Shown here piece after piece: positions 8,790 through 19,698 of a DNA stretch of 64,000 nt (position 1 is the first letter of the stretch; the number at the start of each line of letters is the position of its first letter). Both the position numbers and the translations under genes were made by a program. The stretch comes from Amylostereum areolatum (Eukaryota; Basidiomycota; Agaricomycetes; Russulales; Stereaceae). The stretch spans positions 457,176 to 521,175 of the forward strand of contig SAXG01000029.1 of NCBI GenBank assembly GCA_012932865.1. Reading direction: 5' to 3'. The notes under the pieces are model-generated. The model was not told the origin of the DNA, searched no databases, and saw nothing but the letters and a program-made list of their open reading frames with translations.

Positions 8790-10874
8790 GGGATGGGAGC
8801 AAGGGGAGAGGGAAAGAACCCCGACGGAAACAACTATATACATAAAACTGAAGCAGTCCGTGTTTGTACCTATTCAAAACCTTCATATCCGTAATAGAAT
8901 CAAAGTCGACCTCATCAAGCTTGAGGCCCATCTCGCTGAAAATGTAGAATGTCTCGAGCTCAGAAACGTACGCACTAAAAAAATCACGGAGTGCCTTCAC
9001 CCAACCTCTCCTCTCTTTCACCTCCGTCAACTCCTATCCTCGCAACCCGTGCCGACCGTTGAACAAAACAACACGCTCAACGGCAGCCATAAGCGCGGCT
9101 CGTGTCTCCGATGTTCGATCCAAATCCGGATCATAGAAAGCAAGATAGCAGTCAACAGAGAACGGACACGCACTGGGGAGGCGACCATCCGCTGCAAGGG
9201 ATGAGAGATCAATCAGGAGTGACTCCTCAACCACGCGGAATGCGATTGAGTAGAGGAGATCACCATCTCCCTCCAGCATTGTGGTGGTCACATCGCACCC
9301 ACAGTCAAGACTAATTGATGGGTCATCGAGGACGCCCTTGCACAGCGCGTCGGACATTGCTGTACCAAAAACTTTGGCACCACCATACACATGAAACTTG
9401 AGGGGGTCGTACATGCTCGCCTTCTCCATTGGCCAGCAGTCATGCTTGAAGTACTGATCGCCTAATATAGCCTGCCAAGCCTCCGTCAATAGTGGGTAGA
9501 TGACGGGGTCGGTTCGAGCTAAAGTAACACACCGCAGGAGGTGGGGCCAGAGAGTTACGAGGAGGGAGAAGAACCAAAGTTGTTTTTTACAGTTCAGGGA
9601 CCCCAGAGGATGTGGATAGGGGGGAAATACCAGGATTGCAGGTTGTCGTGCTGAACGAAGTGGTTCATGTCAACGTCGGAGAACGCGCGCATGTAGCACT
9701 CAACAGGGGGGAGGATGTACGACGGATGTGGTGACATGTTGGAGAGTCGACGAAGCTCCTCGTTCCAGTACGGCAAGGCGCCTGCTTTGAAGCCGTCAAA
9801 CATGGGGTACTTCGTGCGAAGTCGTGCACGCTCTATGTCGAAGTCAGCTCCAAGCCATACCGAGAATGAACACGTTAGCTTACCAGCTTCTTCGCGCTCA
9901 TGATCCACCCGCTTTTGCACCATAGACGTTGAGGGCACATATACATCAGACCGAGCAAGCGCGCCGTGAGCCTGACGCTCAAACTCCGTGTACAAAGCGG
10001 TCTGGGGTGGATAGAACCACTGTGGCAAGTTGTGGGGGGTGGTTTGTCCTGATTGAGGGATGTTGAGTATTAGAAACAGGTGAGATTGGCAGTGCTTACT
10101 TTCAAGAGAGACGGTGAAGAGATTTCACATTTGAACATCTTGACAGACTTCTTGTTGTCCAACTGCCACAGAGATGTTGGGACCACGATGTAGGCAGGGA
10201 GACCGCGGCAACCGAAAGACATGTACAGGCGCATCTCTCTATCTGAGAATATAGAGCCGCGGAAGACGTGCCCGGAGAGGGGGGGGGGTTTGATCCAAGT
10301 AAAAAATGGACCACCAGTCAAAGAAGGCTGTCAACTCTAGGAGCGCACGCTGGAGGGCACGGTAGGCATGCACAAATTTGGCCCAAGATGTTACACAGGT
10401 GATGAGAACACTGTACGTGTCGGTGGCCCTTTGCATCGCGAGATTGGGTGGGATGACGTGGTCCAAAGTCCCATCGGTCTGCGCGCGTTCGCAGAGGGCC
10501 GCGCGAATTTGGCCAAAGCGCTGCCGGGTTTCATCGAGGACCGAGCGGAGGGCAGTTTGAGCATCGTGCCGGAGAATATGTTCGCCGGGCTTGTCGGAGC
10601 CCTGCCACATTAGCTTGATGGGCGGGGCAGTGAGTGGGGTATCGGGGGTACCACCAACGCGGGAGTGGAGGAAAGCCAAGTAAGGCGCGGCGTGGTCGAA
10701 AGGCTGGGGCTCCAAAGCCCAATCGCGTGGGCCCCAGTCGCCGAGTGCACCAACAGAGAGCGGGGGGTAGAACTGCGGGGGGACCGGGACGCGCTCCGTG
10801 TTCACAATGACAATTGTCGTTGTTGGTGACCACGCGTGTGTATAGCGGTAGGGGAACGGGAACGGGTCAGGCAT
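8790..10874 (-). pseudogene. hAT passenger gene, multi-exon hypothetical, frames broken
   Basis: Minus-strand coding blocks run in order: 10874-10290 (MPDPFPFPYRYTH start; later RATDTYSVLITCVTSW and HAYRALQRALLEL), 10290-10100 (FRGSIFSDREMRLYMSF and GLPAYIVV), 10028-9600, 9580-9034 and 9030-8830. An ATG directly follows an intron acceptor at about 10875, so a 5' exon probably exists. The intron at 10099-10049 (GTAAGC...CAG) looks real, as does an in-frame 51-bp one beginning near 9885. The frame changes at a run of ten G (10279-10288) and again near 9600 without good splice signals, suggesting indels. The blocks resemble an uncharacterised mushroom protein family. Being inside the transposon ends, it is cargo of the hAT element. 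It may be intact if the homopolymer is an assembly error. Confidence 0.5.
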
Positions 10875-11229
10875 CTACAATATGTTAGACACAAGTGCGC
10901 GCGCAAAGAACAGGCTTGATGAGCATGCAAAAACACGTAAGTCGGCGGAAATACGCGATTGATACAATGGAGACGCACCGAGTCGTTGGGCACCGGGCGG
11001 CAGGGTGACGAGGGGTGAACAAACGCGCACGTTAGTACGTGATCATGATAGAGTCGAACGGAACGCACCTGTGCTGACAGAGATGTCAGACAATGGTGAG
11101 GCCAACTTGAGCGGGGTGACGGATAGGCCAACTTGGGCGGTAAATGAGGGGGGAGACGAGGAGATGTGGAAGGGGGAGAGGTTGAAGTTGAAGTTGTGCC
11201 GGCGCGTCGCGATGCGTTGACGTGGCAAG

Positions 11230-11247
11230 TCGAAGTCGCGACTTCGA
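11230..11247. promoter_or_regulatory. 18-bp perfect palindrome in the divergent intergenic region
   Basis: TCGAAGTCGCGACTTCGA is a perfect palindrome between the minus-strand passenger gene and the plus-strand genes of the hAT. Two direct copies of AGGCCAACTTG followed by (A/G)GGCGG-like sequence lie nearby at about 11099-11140. A regulator-binding role is inference. Confidence 0.4.
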
Positions 11248-11449
11248 AGCTTGTTCGGAAAAACCCGTGGGTACCCGGCGGGCCGGCGGGTACCTGCCAG
11301 CAAATATAAACTTGTCCCTCATGCGCTGGCCCGCTTTCCCCCTCCCCATTCTCGTTCCCTTTCATCATGCGCACACCCCCTTCGTCATCTCTACTCCCAA
11401 CGTTGTCATCCACATTCCCAAGGAGACTCTTGCCGGCACGGTTTGACAA

Positions 11450-11723
11450 ATGTCTGCCTGTAGCTATGCTACTGCCGGCAGAGTTCTCCTCCCCCCTCGT
11501 TTCGGACCCCCTCCCGGATACCCATTCGGATTCGCGCGCAAATATTGTACGTGTTCCGGCCGCTCATCTTGCACCTTTGCCTCGTGTTGTGGTGTATCGC
11601 TAACGGCTGCACGAATTAACAGGCGGTCACCAGGGCAGAATAGCGCGAATGAGCGGAGGGTGCGTGGTGTCCACTTTGTCCACATTCTTTTCTCACTTTT
11701 ATTACTTGTTTGCGGTGGGATGA
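11450..11723 (+). CDS. Possible small spliced gene inside hAT (65 aa)
   Basis: ATG at 11450, a donor GTACGT at 11547 and acceptor AACAG at 11622 with a CTAAC branch between, then a frame to TGA 11721-11723. The spliced length is 198 nt, 65 aa, starting MSACSYATAGRV with a Pro/Gly-rich stretch. An AATATAAA motif lies about 150 bp upstream. There is no recognisable domain. It could equally be a 5' leader exon of the transposase. Confidence 0.3.
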
Positions 11724-11823
11724 TGGTCCACGATGTCGAGTGTTCCCTCGTTGGGTTGTTGGTGCGTTTACCATTTCTTTCTTTTTGTTTTCTCTGAGTT
11801 ACTGATGCTCGCGTCTCCTAGCA

Positions 11824-11830
11824 TATAAAA
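11824..11830 (+). promoter_or_regulatory. TATA box, candidate promoter of hAT transposase
   Basis: TATAAAA about 325 bp before the transposase ATG, inside the plus-strand leader region. Confidence 0.45.
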
Positions 11831-12153
11831 GTAGCATGTTGTAGAGCACTGTGAATATGTCTCTTTCTCCCCTCCTGAACCCCGTCCCTGTTCTGTGTCC
11901 AGCCAAGCAATCAGCTCGCTGTCACCGTTGTTCATGCCAACGAGCCTCTCATCCTCTACCTCGTCCTCATCTGTGTCCTCCGTGTCGTCCACGCACTCTC
12001 AGTGTTCCACTCCTTGTTCATCCCCGTCTCCCTCGACTAATTTCCTTCCGAGTTTACATTCCGTGTCCCCGTCCCCCTCGCCGCCCCCCTCTTCATCATC
12101 ACTGCCGATACCCCTAGATCTCTTATTAAAGCTCGACGACTTCATTACTGACC

Positions 12154-14849
12154 ATGTCGAAGCGGAAGCAACAAGTGCAGGCGGTGTCGAAGGTGTCGTC
12201 TGTGTCCGCTGTCTTGCGCACACCCTCCATATCAACGCCACGGAGCTCGCCACCAGCGGAGGATTCACCACCGCCGAAGAAGAGGAAGCAGGCCCAGACA
12301 TTTGATGAGAAGTATGATGTTGAGAACAACACGTATGAGGAGGTCCTTGGTACGTACCCTTTACATCTCGTCTCTGCACAATGCTAATGGTTATCTAGCT
12401 TTGCAGATGAAAGGATGGACATCGTCGTGCTATGACCACTTCTCGCTGCCACCCACAATTGACGTGAAGGATGGCAAAGTTTGTTACAAGTTCCATTGTA
12501 AAGTGTAAGTGGTGTTCAATGTCTTGCTACTACTACGCTGCTGACTGCCAAGCAGGCATCCTTTGACCTTTGTCCTCCGTGTCCGCACAGACAGCTCTAC
12601 CAGCAACCTCCTCTCGCACACGCAGTCGTGTGGGGGTGAACCCGCCCCCGATCTCTCAATTTCTGCCTTTTCCCATGGCAGAACATACAGCCCTGAGCGT
12701 CTGTGTCTGTACACTGACCTCTGGGTCACCTGCTCCCACCGCCCCTTCGTCATCATTGAGGATGAGTACCTGGTCAAGATCCTCAAGATGTTCAACTCGG
12801 CGGCTGTGATACCCTCGGACTCGATGGTTTCGCGCGATGTCAAGGAGATATATACTGTCTGCCAGGCCAATGTGAAGAAGTTCCTGCTGGTACGTGCTCC
12901 AATAGTTCTATGTAGCCTGGCTAATAGTTACGAGTATAGGATCTGCCGGGAATGCATCATCTAGGACTTAACGGCTGGTCCTCTCCCAACGCGATTTCAT
13001 TTCTTGGTGTCGTGGTTTATTTCCTTCACGATGGCGAGATGAAGTCAGTCATCCTTGACTTCATCCGCTTGACGGAGGCCCACACTGGGGAATACCTGGC
13101 CGAGCAGCTCCATATCTGCCTCAAGAAGTATGGGTTGGAGGAGAAGGTATGTTGCAGTGAAATCATGCTGCGAAGTCTTACTCATGTGTTGCAGTTCATC
13201 GCACTGGCGCTTGACAACGCGGCCAACAACGACACTATGCTGCAAGAGCTTGATGTTGTCCTGCCTGAGGAGGCTGTGGGGGGGTCGACAACACGGGTGC
13301 GCTGCATCTGCCATGTCTTCAACCTGACTGTCAAGGTGTGTCAGTATCTCCGTGCTATTGTATCTCTGCTCACAACTTTGCAGGCCATCATCGGCAACTT
13401 CATGCGCAAGCGCACAGTGAAGCAGATCAAAGCAGAGAAGGAGGGTGATGTCGCGGAGTCAAGCAAAGACAAAGACGGCAATGAGGGAGACATGCCTGAT
13501 CTCGAGCCTGTCGATGATGACTTCGATGATGACGAGGAGCCCGATGATGCCCGCGTTCAACATGATGACGACACCATTGAGCTCGTTGCCGCAGAGGTTG
13601 CCGCAGAGCTTGATATTTCGTCCACTGAAAAGTGTAAAGCTTGCTCGGCCTTGAAAAAAATCACCAAGCTCTCGACGCGCATCCATTTCTCACCCACCCT
13701 CCGCATGGCCCTTCTCGCCCTATGTGTCAAGCACCGCACACCCTCTCGCATCCTCCTGCGTCCTGTTGCTACACGGTGGAACTCCGTGTCAGCCATGATT
13801 GGCAGTGCGCTCGACATCCGAGCCCCGATCAATGCTCTTGTGGCACAGGATAAGTACAAGCTTCAGAAATGTGTCCTTGACGACAAGGAATGGTTGATGC
13901 TGGTCCAGCTCTACCCCGTCCTTCAGGTATGTCTTTTCTCCCTGTTGTTCATTGTTGTATAGTACTCACATTGTATGGCAGTGGTTCCTCCTCACGACGA
14001 AGCACATGGAACAAATGGGGAAACCCCTTCTCTTCCAAGTCATCCCTGCAATTGACTCTCTCACCAGCCGCCTCGAAGATACAGCGAGTAATTGCACCCT
14101 CAACATTGTTGTACGTGCAGCTGCACTTTCAGGTGCGAAGGTGCTGAACAAGTACTACTCCAAGATGGATGAGTTCATTATGCCTCACATGGCAATGAGT
14201 ACGTGTTGATCACCTGTTCTCTTTCTCTGTTGCTAACTACAAAATAGTGCTGCATCCGAAATACAAGTTCAGCTACTTCGTGCAGAAGGACTGGCCCCAG
14301 GAGTGGATTGACGAGGCGAAGACTATCATGCGGCTACAATGGAAATGGTACAAACCAGACCCAATCGTTGTTGTTGACGAGCCATCATCAGTTAGTCTCA
14401 TTGCTGACTTCTAGTATGTGTGCTAATGTCTTTGCAGTCCCAGGTTGAGATCATGAATGATCTTTTCGACATGGATGTTGATGAGGCTCCTGTTGACGAG
14501 CTTGAAGAGTACATGTCTTCACCCCGTATCCCCACCGTCTCTGACCCAATCAGATACTGGAGGCAGTTCCTCCCTAGCCCGCTTGCACGCATGGCCCTTG
14601 ATTTCCTCTCTGCCCCAGGTAAATCTTGATCTACTCTATCTTGATTTGTTTTACTCACATGACGTAGCATCATCAACAGATGTCGAGCGAGGCTTCTCCC
14701 GAGGTGGGTTGACTGTGACAAAGAAGCGGCATGCCCTGTCTGATGAGTCCATTCGGGCGTCGATAGTGTTAAGTTCATGGGTTGCTTCGGGCATAGGCGA
14801 GTTGGTTGTTGAAGATGACCTTCTCACACTACAAGTTGAAGCGGGGTAA
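12154..14849 (+). CDS. hAT family transposase (10 exons, 749 aa)
   Basis: Exons by splice signals: 12154-12349, 12399-12504, 12556-12889, 12940-13146, 13195-13335, 13384-13926, 13982-14198, 14248-14390, 14438-14618, 14668-14849. They sum to 2250 nt with no stop before TAA 14847-14849, which strongly supports the model. The N-terminus has a KKRK basic patch and a BED-like region (WTSSCYDHFSLPP, CYKFHCKV). The RNase H-like core includes NGWSSPN (about 223), ALDNAANND (Asp288) and CICHVFNL. An Asp/Glu-rich insertion follows at about 400-420. The C-terminal hAT dimerisation block reads YWRQFLPSPLARMALDFLSAP then DVERGFSRGG (Glu696). The position where the family normally has the first catalytic Asp (D-G-W) is Asn223 here (AAC, 12970-12972), so activity is uncertain although the frame is intact. 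The transposase would cut at the terminal repeats of this element. Confidence 0.9.
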
Positions 14850-15059
14850 GAGCAGCACTATTATTGAGATTGATAAGGTGGCGGCCTCTTCTGATGAACT
14901 CTTACATATACATTTTCTCCTTGCATTCTCATAATCACACTGTCCTTCATGTCCTCTACATTTGTTTACTCCATTGAATGGTCATCAGACCTTATTGTTA
15001 TAATCTGGCATGATTTGAGTTCTGAGTTGGTTAAACTGGTAATTTTTTTTTCTCACGAG

Positions 15060-15252
15060 TGTGACAGGTTTCGACAGGTAACCCGTGGAGAATCTGACGG
15101 ATTTCTGACAGGTACCTGCATGGGTTACCTGTAGGCCAGAAAGTACTACTCGTACTCTCACGGGTATTTCGGCGACGGATACTCGTATCCGCGGATGCCA
15201 ATACCCGCGGATATGCCTGACGAGTACTTGAATGGGTACTCACGGGTTTTGG
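15060..15252. repeat. hAT right subterminal repeats
   Basis: Words AGGTAACCCGTG, CACGGGTA, CGGATACTCG and ATCCGCGGATGCC recur here, matching the vocabulary of the left subterminal block in inverted orientation. Confidence 0.6.
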
Positions 15253-15270
15253 TACCCATGAAGAGCTCTG

Positions 15271-15278
15271 CCGCACCT
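15271..15278. repeat. hAT target-site duplication, right
   Basis: CCGCACCT, immediately after the right terminal inverted repeat. Confidence 0.8.
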
Positions 15279-15289
15279 GCAGCGCCCAT

Positions 15290-16060
15290 GCCCGCACAAC
15301 CCATGCCCGCACTTCCGCATGCCCCGCGCCCGCACGCCCGCATGCCCCGTGTACCCACTCACACATGCCCCGTGCACCCACTCACGCATGCCCCGCGCAC
15401 CCACTCCCACTCGCCCACCACGCCCACCACACCCGCCACACCCGCCACACCCGCGGACGGCCGTGCGCATGACAGCCGCATGGCGCACGCAACACACGGC
15501 AGCCCGCCCGCCCGCAATGCCCACACACGGCCGCCCACCCGCAATGCCCACACACGGCCGCCCACCCGCAATGCCCACACACGGCCGCCCACCTGCAACG
15601 CACGCACGCCCACACGCAATGCCCGCAACACTCACATGCAAAGCCCGCGCACGTCCGCACATCCGCCCGCGACGCGCACGGCCGCTCACCCGCCCGCAAT
15701 GCCTACAGCGCCCACGCATGGCCGCACGGCCGCACGCTCGTGCCACTCTCCCTGTCCCCCGCCTTCCCTGTCCCCCGCTTTCGACGCCCGCATGCCTGCA
15801 ATGCGCGCGCCTGCACTCAATGCACCCGCCCGCAACGCACACCCCCGTGCTCAATGCCTCCCCCGCACCCTGCACACCCGCACACCCGCACACCCGCACA
15901 CCCGCACACCCGCACACCCGCAACCTGCACCCCCACCCGCCACGCGCATGCCGGCGCTCAACGCACCCGCCCGCACTCAATGCGCCTGCCCGTAACATGC
16001 GCGCACGCCCGCCCACCTTCAACGTACAAGGCCGCGCCTTAACCCTGGACGTGCATGTCC
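15290..16060. repeat. CCCGCA-rich minisatellite block
   Basis: Contains three exact 27-bp units (CCCGCAATGCCCACACACGG start) at 15511, 15538 and 15565, and about six copies of an 8-bp ACACCCGC unit at about 15878-15925. Its composition gives open frames in several phases (His/Pro/Thr/Arg rich); I do not accept these as genes. The right target duplication of the hAT lies at its edge. Confidence 0.85.
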
Positions 16061-16199
16061 ACGCACCCTTGGCCACACGCCCGACCGACGTTGCTTGCGC
16101 GTCGCGCGAGCACGCGGGTCGTGCGTGTATATGCCGTGGAGGGCATATGCATAGGAGGAAAAGGAGGAGAGAGAAATTATTCAAGGTTGTAGACTAGCA

Positions 16200-16690
16200 G
16201 AAGTCTTCAAAATGTTTGTACCAAAGTGTTTGGAATTTCTGTGCAAAGTATTCCAAATTTTTGTACAAAGTGTTCGACAGGTTTGTACAAAGGTGTGCGA
16301 AACATTTGTATAAAGTCTTCAAAAATTTTATAGGAAAGTGTTCAGAACCTTTGTACAAAGTGTTCAAAATGTTTGTATCAAAATGTTGGTACAAAAGTGT
16401 TCAAAATGTTTGTACAGAAGTGTTCAAAACACTTGTACGCAGTGTTCAAAAGTTATGTATGGAAGTGTCCAAATGTTTTGTACAAAAGTGTTCAGCCTGT
16501 CTGTACGAGGGTTCAAAATTTTTGTAGGAAAGTTTGCAAAACATTTGTACAGAGTGTTCAAGTTTTTTGTACGAAGTGTTCAAGTTTTTTATAGGAAGTT
16601 TTCAGAGATTTTGTATAGAAATATACAAAGGATTTGTACAAAGTGTTCAAAATGTCTGTGCAAAAGTGTTCAAAAGGTTTGTACAGTGGT
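16200..16690. repeat. Degenerate array of a 20-24 bp TGTTCAAAA...TTTGTAC unit
   Basis: About 20 irregular copies of AAGTGTTCAAAATGTTTGTA-like units. Translations show repeated VQNVCTKVF-type peptides, but the unit length varies and the frame is not maintained consistently, so this is a minisatellite. Confidence 0.8.
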
Positions 16691-16699
16691 TGCTGGTCT

Positions 16700-17075
16700 T
16701 AGGAGAGATCAACATGAGCGAGATTTATGTAGCTCAAAATAAATTGAGCCAGACTGTAGCCTAGAAGAATGTAAGAATAAAAATGTTACCGTCCATTCAA
16801 AGATCTGTACTAAGACCATATGAGATGTAGAGGAAAGAACCAGTGTAGGGTGGAATGGTTGTGAGACCCACCTTATCGTCGGTTGGATGGAAAATTGTAG
16901 GAAGCCTTCACTAGAAATATAGCAGAGGTTGTATAGAAGTGTACAAGTGAATAGAAATCAGGTTGTATCAAACTAACCCTAACCTTAACCGTCTGAGCGT
17001 CACAAATTGTTGCACCTCTCCCAAAAAAAGATGACATAATAAATGCTCCTAAAAGGAACTGTAACCCCTCTAGGT
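16700..17075. other. AT-rich spacer, no gene
   Basis: Nothing coding is supported. A short AACTAACCCTAACCTTAACC stretch at about 16972-16991 resembles two telomere-type repeats but is too short to interpret. Confidence 0.4.
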
Positions 17076-17076
17076 G

Positions 17077-17117
17077 TAAATAAACAGTATATAGTTATAA
17101 ACAGTAAATAAACTATT
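17077..17117. repeat. TATAAACAGTAAATAAACTA repeat, left copy
   Basis: Shares TATAAACAGTAAATAAACTA with about 17717-17746 in direct orientation. The two copies bracket about 600 bp containing a minus-strand coding fragment. Confidence 0.6.
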
Positions 17118-17506
17118 TATTCGAGCTTCAAGACCATCGGAGCATGCAGCATGTCGGGATCATCCACGACGATACACAGGTAATTGCACACAGTGTCTAT
17201 GCCACATTTCCCTCGCCGAATCACCCCAAACCTGCTATTACTGTCGTAGAGGTCCTCCCCAAACAGGATGTCCATACGACGGTTAAATGTCTCCCAAGTT
17301 GTCTCGCCATGTGTTGTAGTTATTACGTGATTTATTTCATCTTTTTTCTCACCAACTGTGACTGTGGGCCGTGGCTGGGAGAGCCTTGCTGAGTGTGACA
17401 ATGACCTGGAAAAGGTCTTGATGGATGGTGATTTCGGAATCCATAGACATGGTGAGTGGAAGTGGGGAGGATGAGAAGTTATCGAGCCCGCTTTGTGTGG
17501 TGCCAA
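17117..17506 (-). pseudogene. Fragment of a repeated fungal hypothetical protein
   Basis: The minus-strand frame ends with the segment RRMDILFGEDLYDSNSRFG, then IRRGKCGIDTVCNYL and MVLKLE before the stop. I recognise this C-terminal pattern as a short, widely repeated mushroom protein segment of unknown function. The upstream part reads as low-quality Ser/Pro/His sequence with no convincing start, so only the last about 55 residues are likely genuine. Flanking AT-rich repeats suggest it sits in a decayed mobile element. Confidence 0.45.
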
Positions 17507-17639
17507 TACTCACACATGAGAATTTCCATTTTGGGATGAAGCATTTAGATTACGGCCCAATATGGCAAGGGCAGGGAACGAACAGAAGGCCTGCTGACAT
17601 GACCTGCTTCGGGCAGCCCTGCCGGTCTGGACCCACTGT

Positions 17640-17756
17640 TTACTAAATAGTTTACTGTTTATAAACTGTATACCCTAAATGAGTAAACATATAGTAAATT
17701 TAAACGGTATATACTGTTTATAAACAGTAAATAAACTAAACAGTTGGAGCCTTATT
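17640..17756. repeat. AT-rich palindromic repeat cluster, right copy
   Basis: Several overlapping TTTATAAACAGTAAA and TTTACTGTTTATAAAC inverted words, including the copy of the repeat at 17077-17117. The GTTGGAGCC end is shared with 6460-6480. Confidence 0.6.
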
Positions 17757-18239
17757 TATGACCTTGGTTAACATCCAGCTTGAAAAAATCTTGAGGCATT
17801 CAATATTTCTTAGTGGGCACCCGGTCTACACAGTGCTTGGGAGTGTCAATTTGGGACTACTTAGTTGGGATGTTTCGACAAAATGGACTTTGCACATTTC
17901 AAGCGTGAGGTGACTTGTTGGGAGTGGGCCGATGCACAGCACGGCAGGTACGATCCCTCAGCCCGGTCTGGACCCAATCCAAAAGCACGCCAAAACAACG
18001 AAGAAAGTACGCATTTTGCATCTCACGTGTCAAAACATACAGGACTATATCTAAACAATCGCCGCCGCCCACTCATCGCATAAACACGCAATTTCCTCCT
18101 CAACCCGTCGCATGCGAATACCGTTGGCTTGCCCGAGCTATCGGCGTGCGAAGGGACGCCGTGCGGGGGCAATAATTAGCGAGGGTAGATGACGAGACTG
18201 GTATACGCACCGCGTCTGTCCCCCTTTCCCCACGTCCCC

Positions 18240-18640
18240 CGTCTACCCTGTATCCGCGGTACATAGATACTTCCTGCGCAGACTATTAGCTTCGCCAAGT
18301 GCATGATACAGCAGATGCACCAGTTTGTGCAAGAGGCTGTCGACGAATGCGCAAGTGTGGAGTCTCTGAGACCTCGCGGATGCCAAGGACACGTTCAAAA
18401 CAATCTTCTCCTGCAGGTGATTCGTTAGTAGCTGACACTCCACTTAGAAAATAGCATACGCACCCGATGAAGCTTCAAGAGCGCGACGACGAGGGCTGGA
18501 AAGGTCCCTACTAAGATGTACTCAATAAACGTCTGTTAAGGTGGTTAGCAAACGGGGAAAGCCTGCCAAAAGAGGCTTACCATGTTGGTGAGCCGGTTCG
18601 AGCAAGGAGGTATGCGAGGTGTGAGTAGAAAGTGAGTGTC
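18240..18640 (-). pseudogene. Spliced minus-strand gene fragment, unidentified
   Basis: Two exons can be read on the minus strand with clear introns: TFIEYILVGTFPALVVALLK... (about 18535-18466), a GTGCGT...ACTAAC...CTGCAG intron, then EKIVLNVSLASARSQRL...HLLYHALGEANSLRRKYLC (to about 18245). An earlier GTAAGC...AACAG intron precedes the first. No start, stop or family could be assigned. Confidence 0.4.
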
Positions 18641-18827
18641 AAAGGTGATGCGTCGCTCGCCGCCAAACGATGTACAAAGCGAACACGTTGTTCGCCGCCA
18701 AATGATGTACAACGGTGCCAAACGATGTTCACGGACGGCCACACCGTTCCGCGTCAACGACGTCCTAGCGACAACCCGAGTCGACCTACCACCACGCCCC
18801 CAGCGACGCGCATTGCCACAGGGCCAA

Positions 18828-19340
18828 TCTATTGAGTTCCCCGACTAATGTGCACTCATCCGTCCTATGTTTGGTGAGTGTCGCGGACCATCCAAATTAC
18901 AATTTTGGTCACCATACATTTGCTGCAACGTTTGCCCCCGCATTGAATTCACCGTTGTATATGTACGGTTGTCTTCCCCAACCTCCCTGACTAACGTGCA
19001 GGCATCTGTCCTTTGTCAGGTAAGTGTCGTGGACCTTGATAACTACGATTCTGCTCACCTCCGGGGGTTGTGCATCGTTCGCCTCCGTCCCGCCGACCCC
19101 CATCGCATACAGACGTATACTATCGTAGGAGCCTGGCGCAGTGTTATTGTCGTCTCCAATCCGGTCACCCTTGTGACCTTATTGAGTTCCCCAACTAATG
19201 TGCACATATCTGTCATACGTTGGGTAAGTGTTATGCACTTTCCGGATTACGATTTCGCTCACCACACGTGCATCAAAGACACCTTCACCCCGTCAACTTG
19301 CATCGTGTACCGACGTACAAACACTGTGTCATAGGACCCA
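18828..19340 (+). repeat. Three degenerate tandem copies of a 150-200 bp unit with conserved peptide
   Basis: Copies start near 18834, 18978 and 19176. Each contains CTAA(T/C)GTGCA, then GGT(A/G)AGTGT, then a TTACGATTTCGCTCACCACA-like segment. In one frame per copy the peptides align (SSPTNVH-SV---VSV, then a D/N-Y-(D/N)-F-(A/G)-H-H motif). Each copy keeps a GTAAGT/GTGAGT motif at the same place, like a splice donor. Confidence 0.6.
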
Positions 19341-19698
19341 GCGGCCGTGGTTGCGCGATGCGGGTGGATATGTGCCTATCCACGGCAGTACGGAAAATTG
19401 TAACATGGCCAGTCAAACGACCTCCCCTGAACTGTTTTCGTACGATGATAACCTGGTGGGAGATGGTGGGGTGAAGAACAGAGGAAGAACAGTGAGTGCC
19501 TATGCAAATAAATTCTTCCCACGCGTCGACCCTCACCCGCCTTTTGCCGGAAGTAAGTGTTTCAGTACATACCATGAAGGCTATCGGAGTTCTAATAAGC
19601 AGTCTAGACATGGTCCATCAATGATGAAATGTAATTGGGCCTGTAACCCAAGCCCCAAACTCCTTCAACGCCCAACTTGGATCCCATCAAGCCCGGCC

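Larger units (their letters stand above)
8429..15270 (+). mobile_element. Complete hAT transposon with passenger gene(s), 6842 bp
   Basis: The ends are inverted repeats: left CAGAGCTCTTCACGAGTA (8429-8446) and the reverse complement of 15253-15270, CAGAGCTCTTCATGGGTA, 16 of 18 identical with the outer 12 identical. They are flanked by CCGCACCC (8421-8428) and CCGCACCT (15271-15278), an 8-bp duplication with one mismatch, as expected for hAT. Inside are the transposase (12154-14849, plus), a passenger gene on the minus strand (about 8790-10874), and a possible small gene (11450-11723). Both subterminal regions are packed with GGGTATCCG/GGTACCCG words that are likely transposase-binding repeats. 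Confidence 0.88.

Noticed and set aside
15195..16197. His/Pro/Thr-rich frames of about 270-310 residues
   Set aside because: They coincide exactly with minisatellite DNA and occur on both strands.
16972..16991. Telomere (TTAGGG)n tract
   Set aside because: Only about two degenerate repeats; no array, so chance or a trivial remnant.
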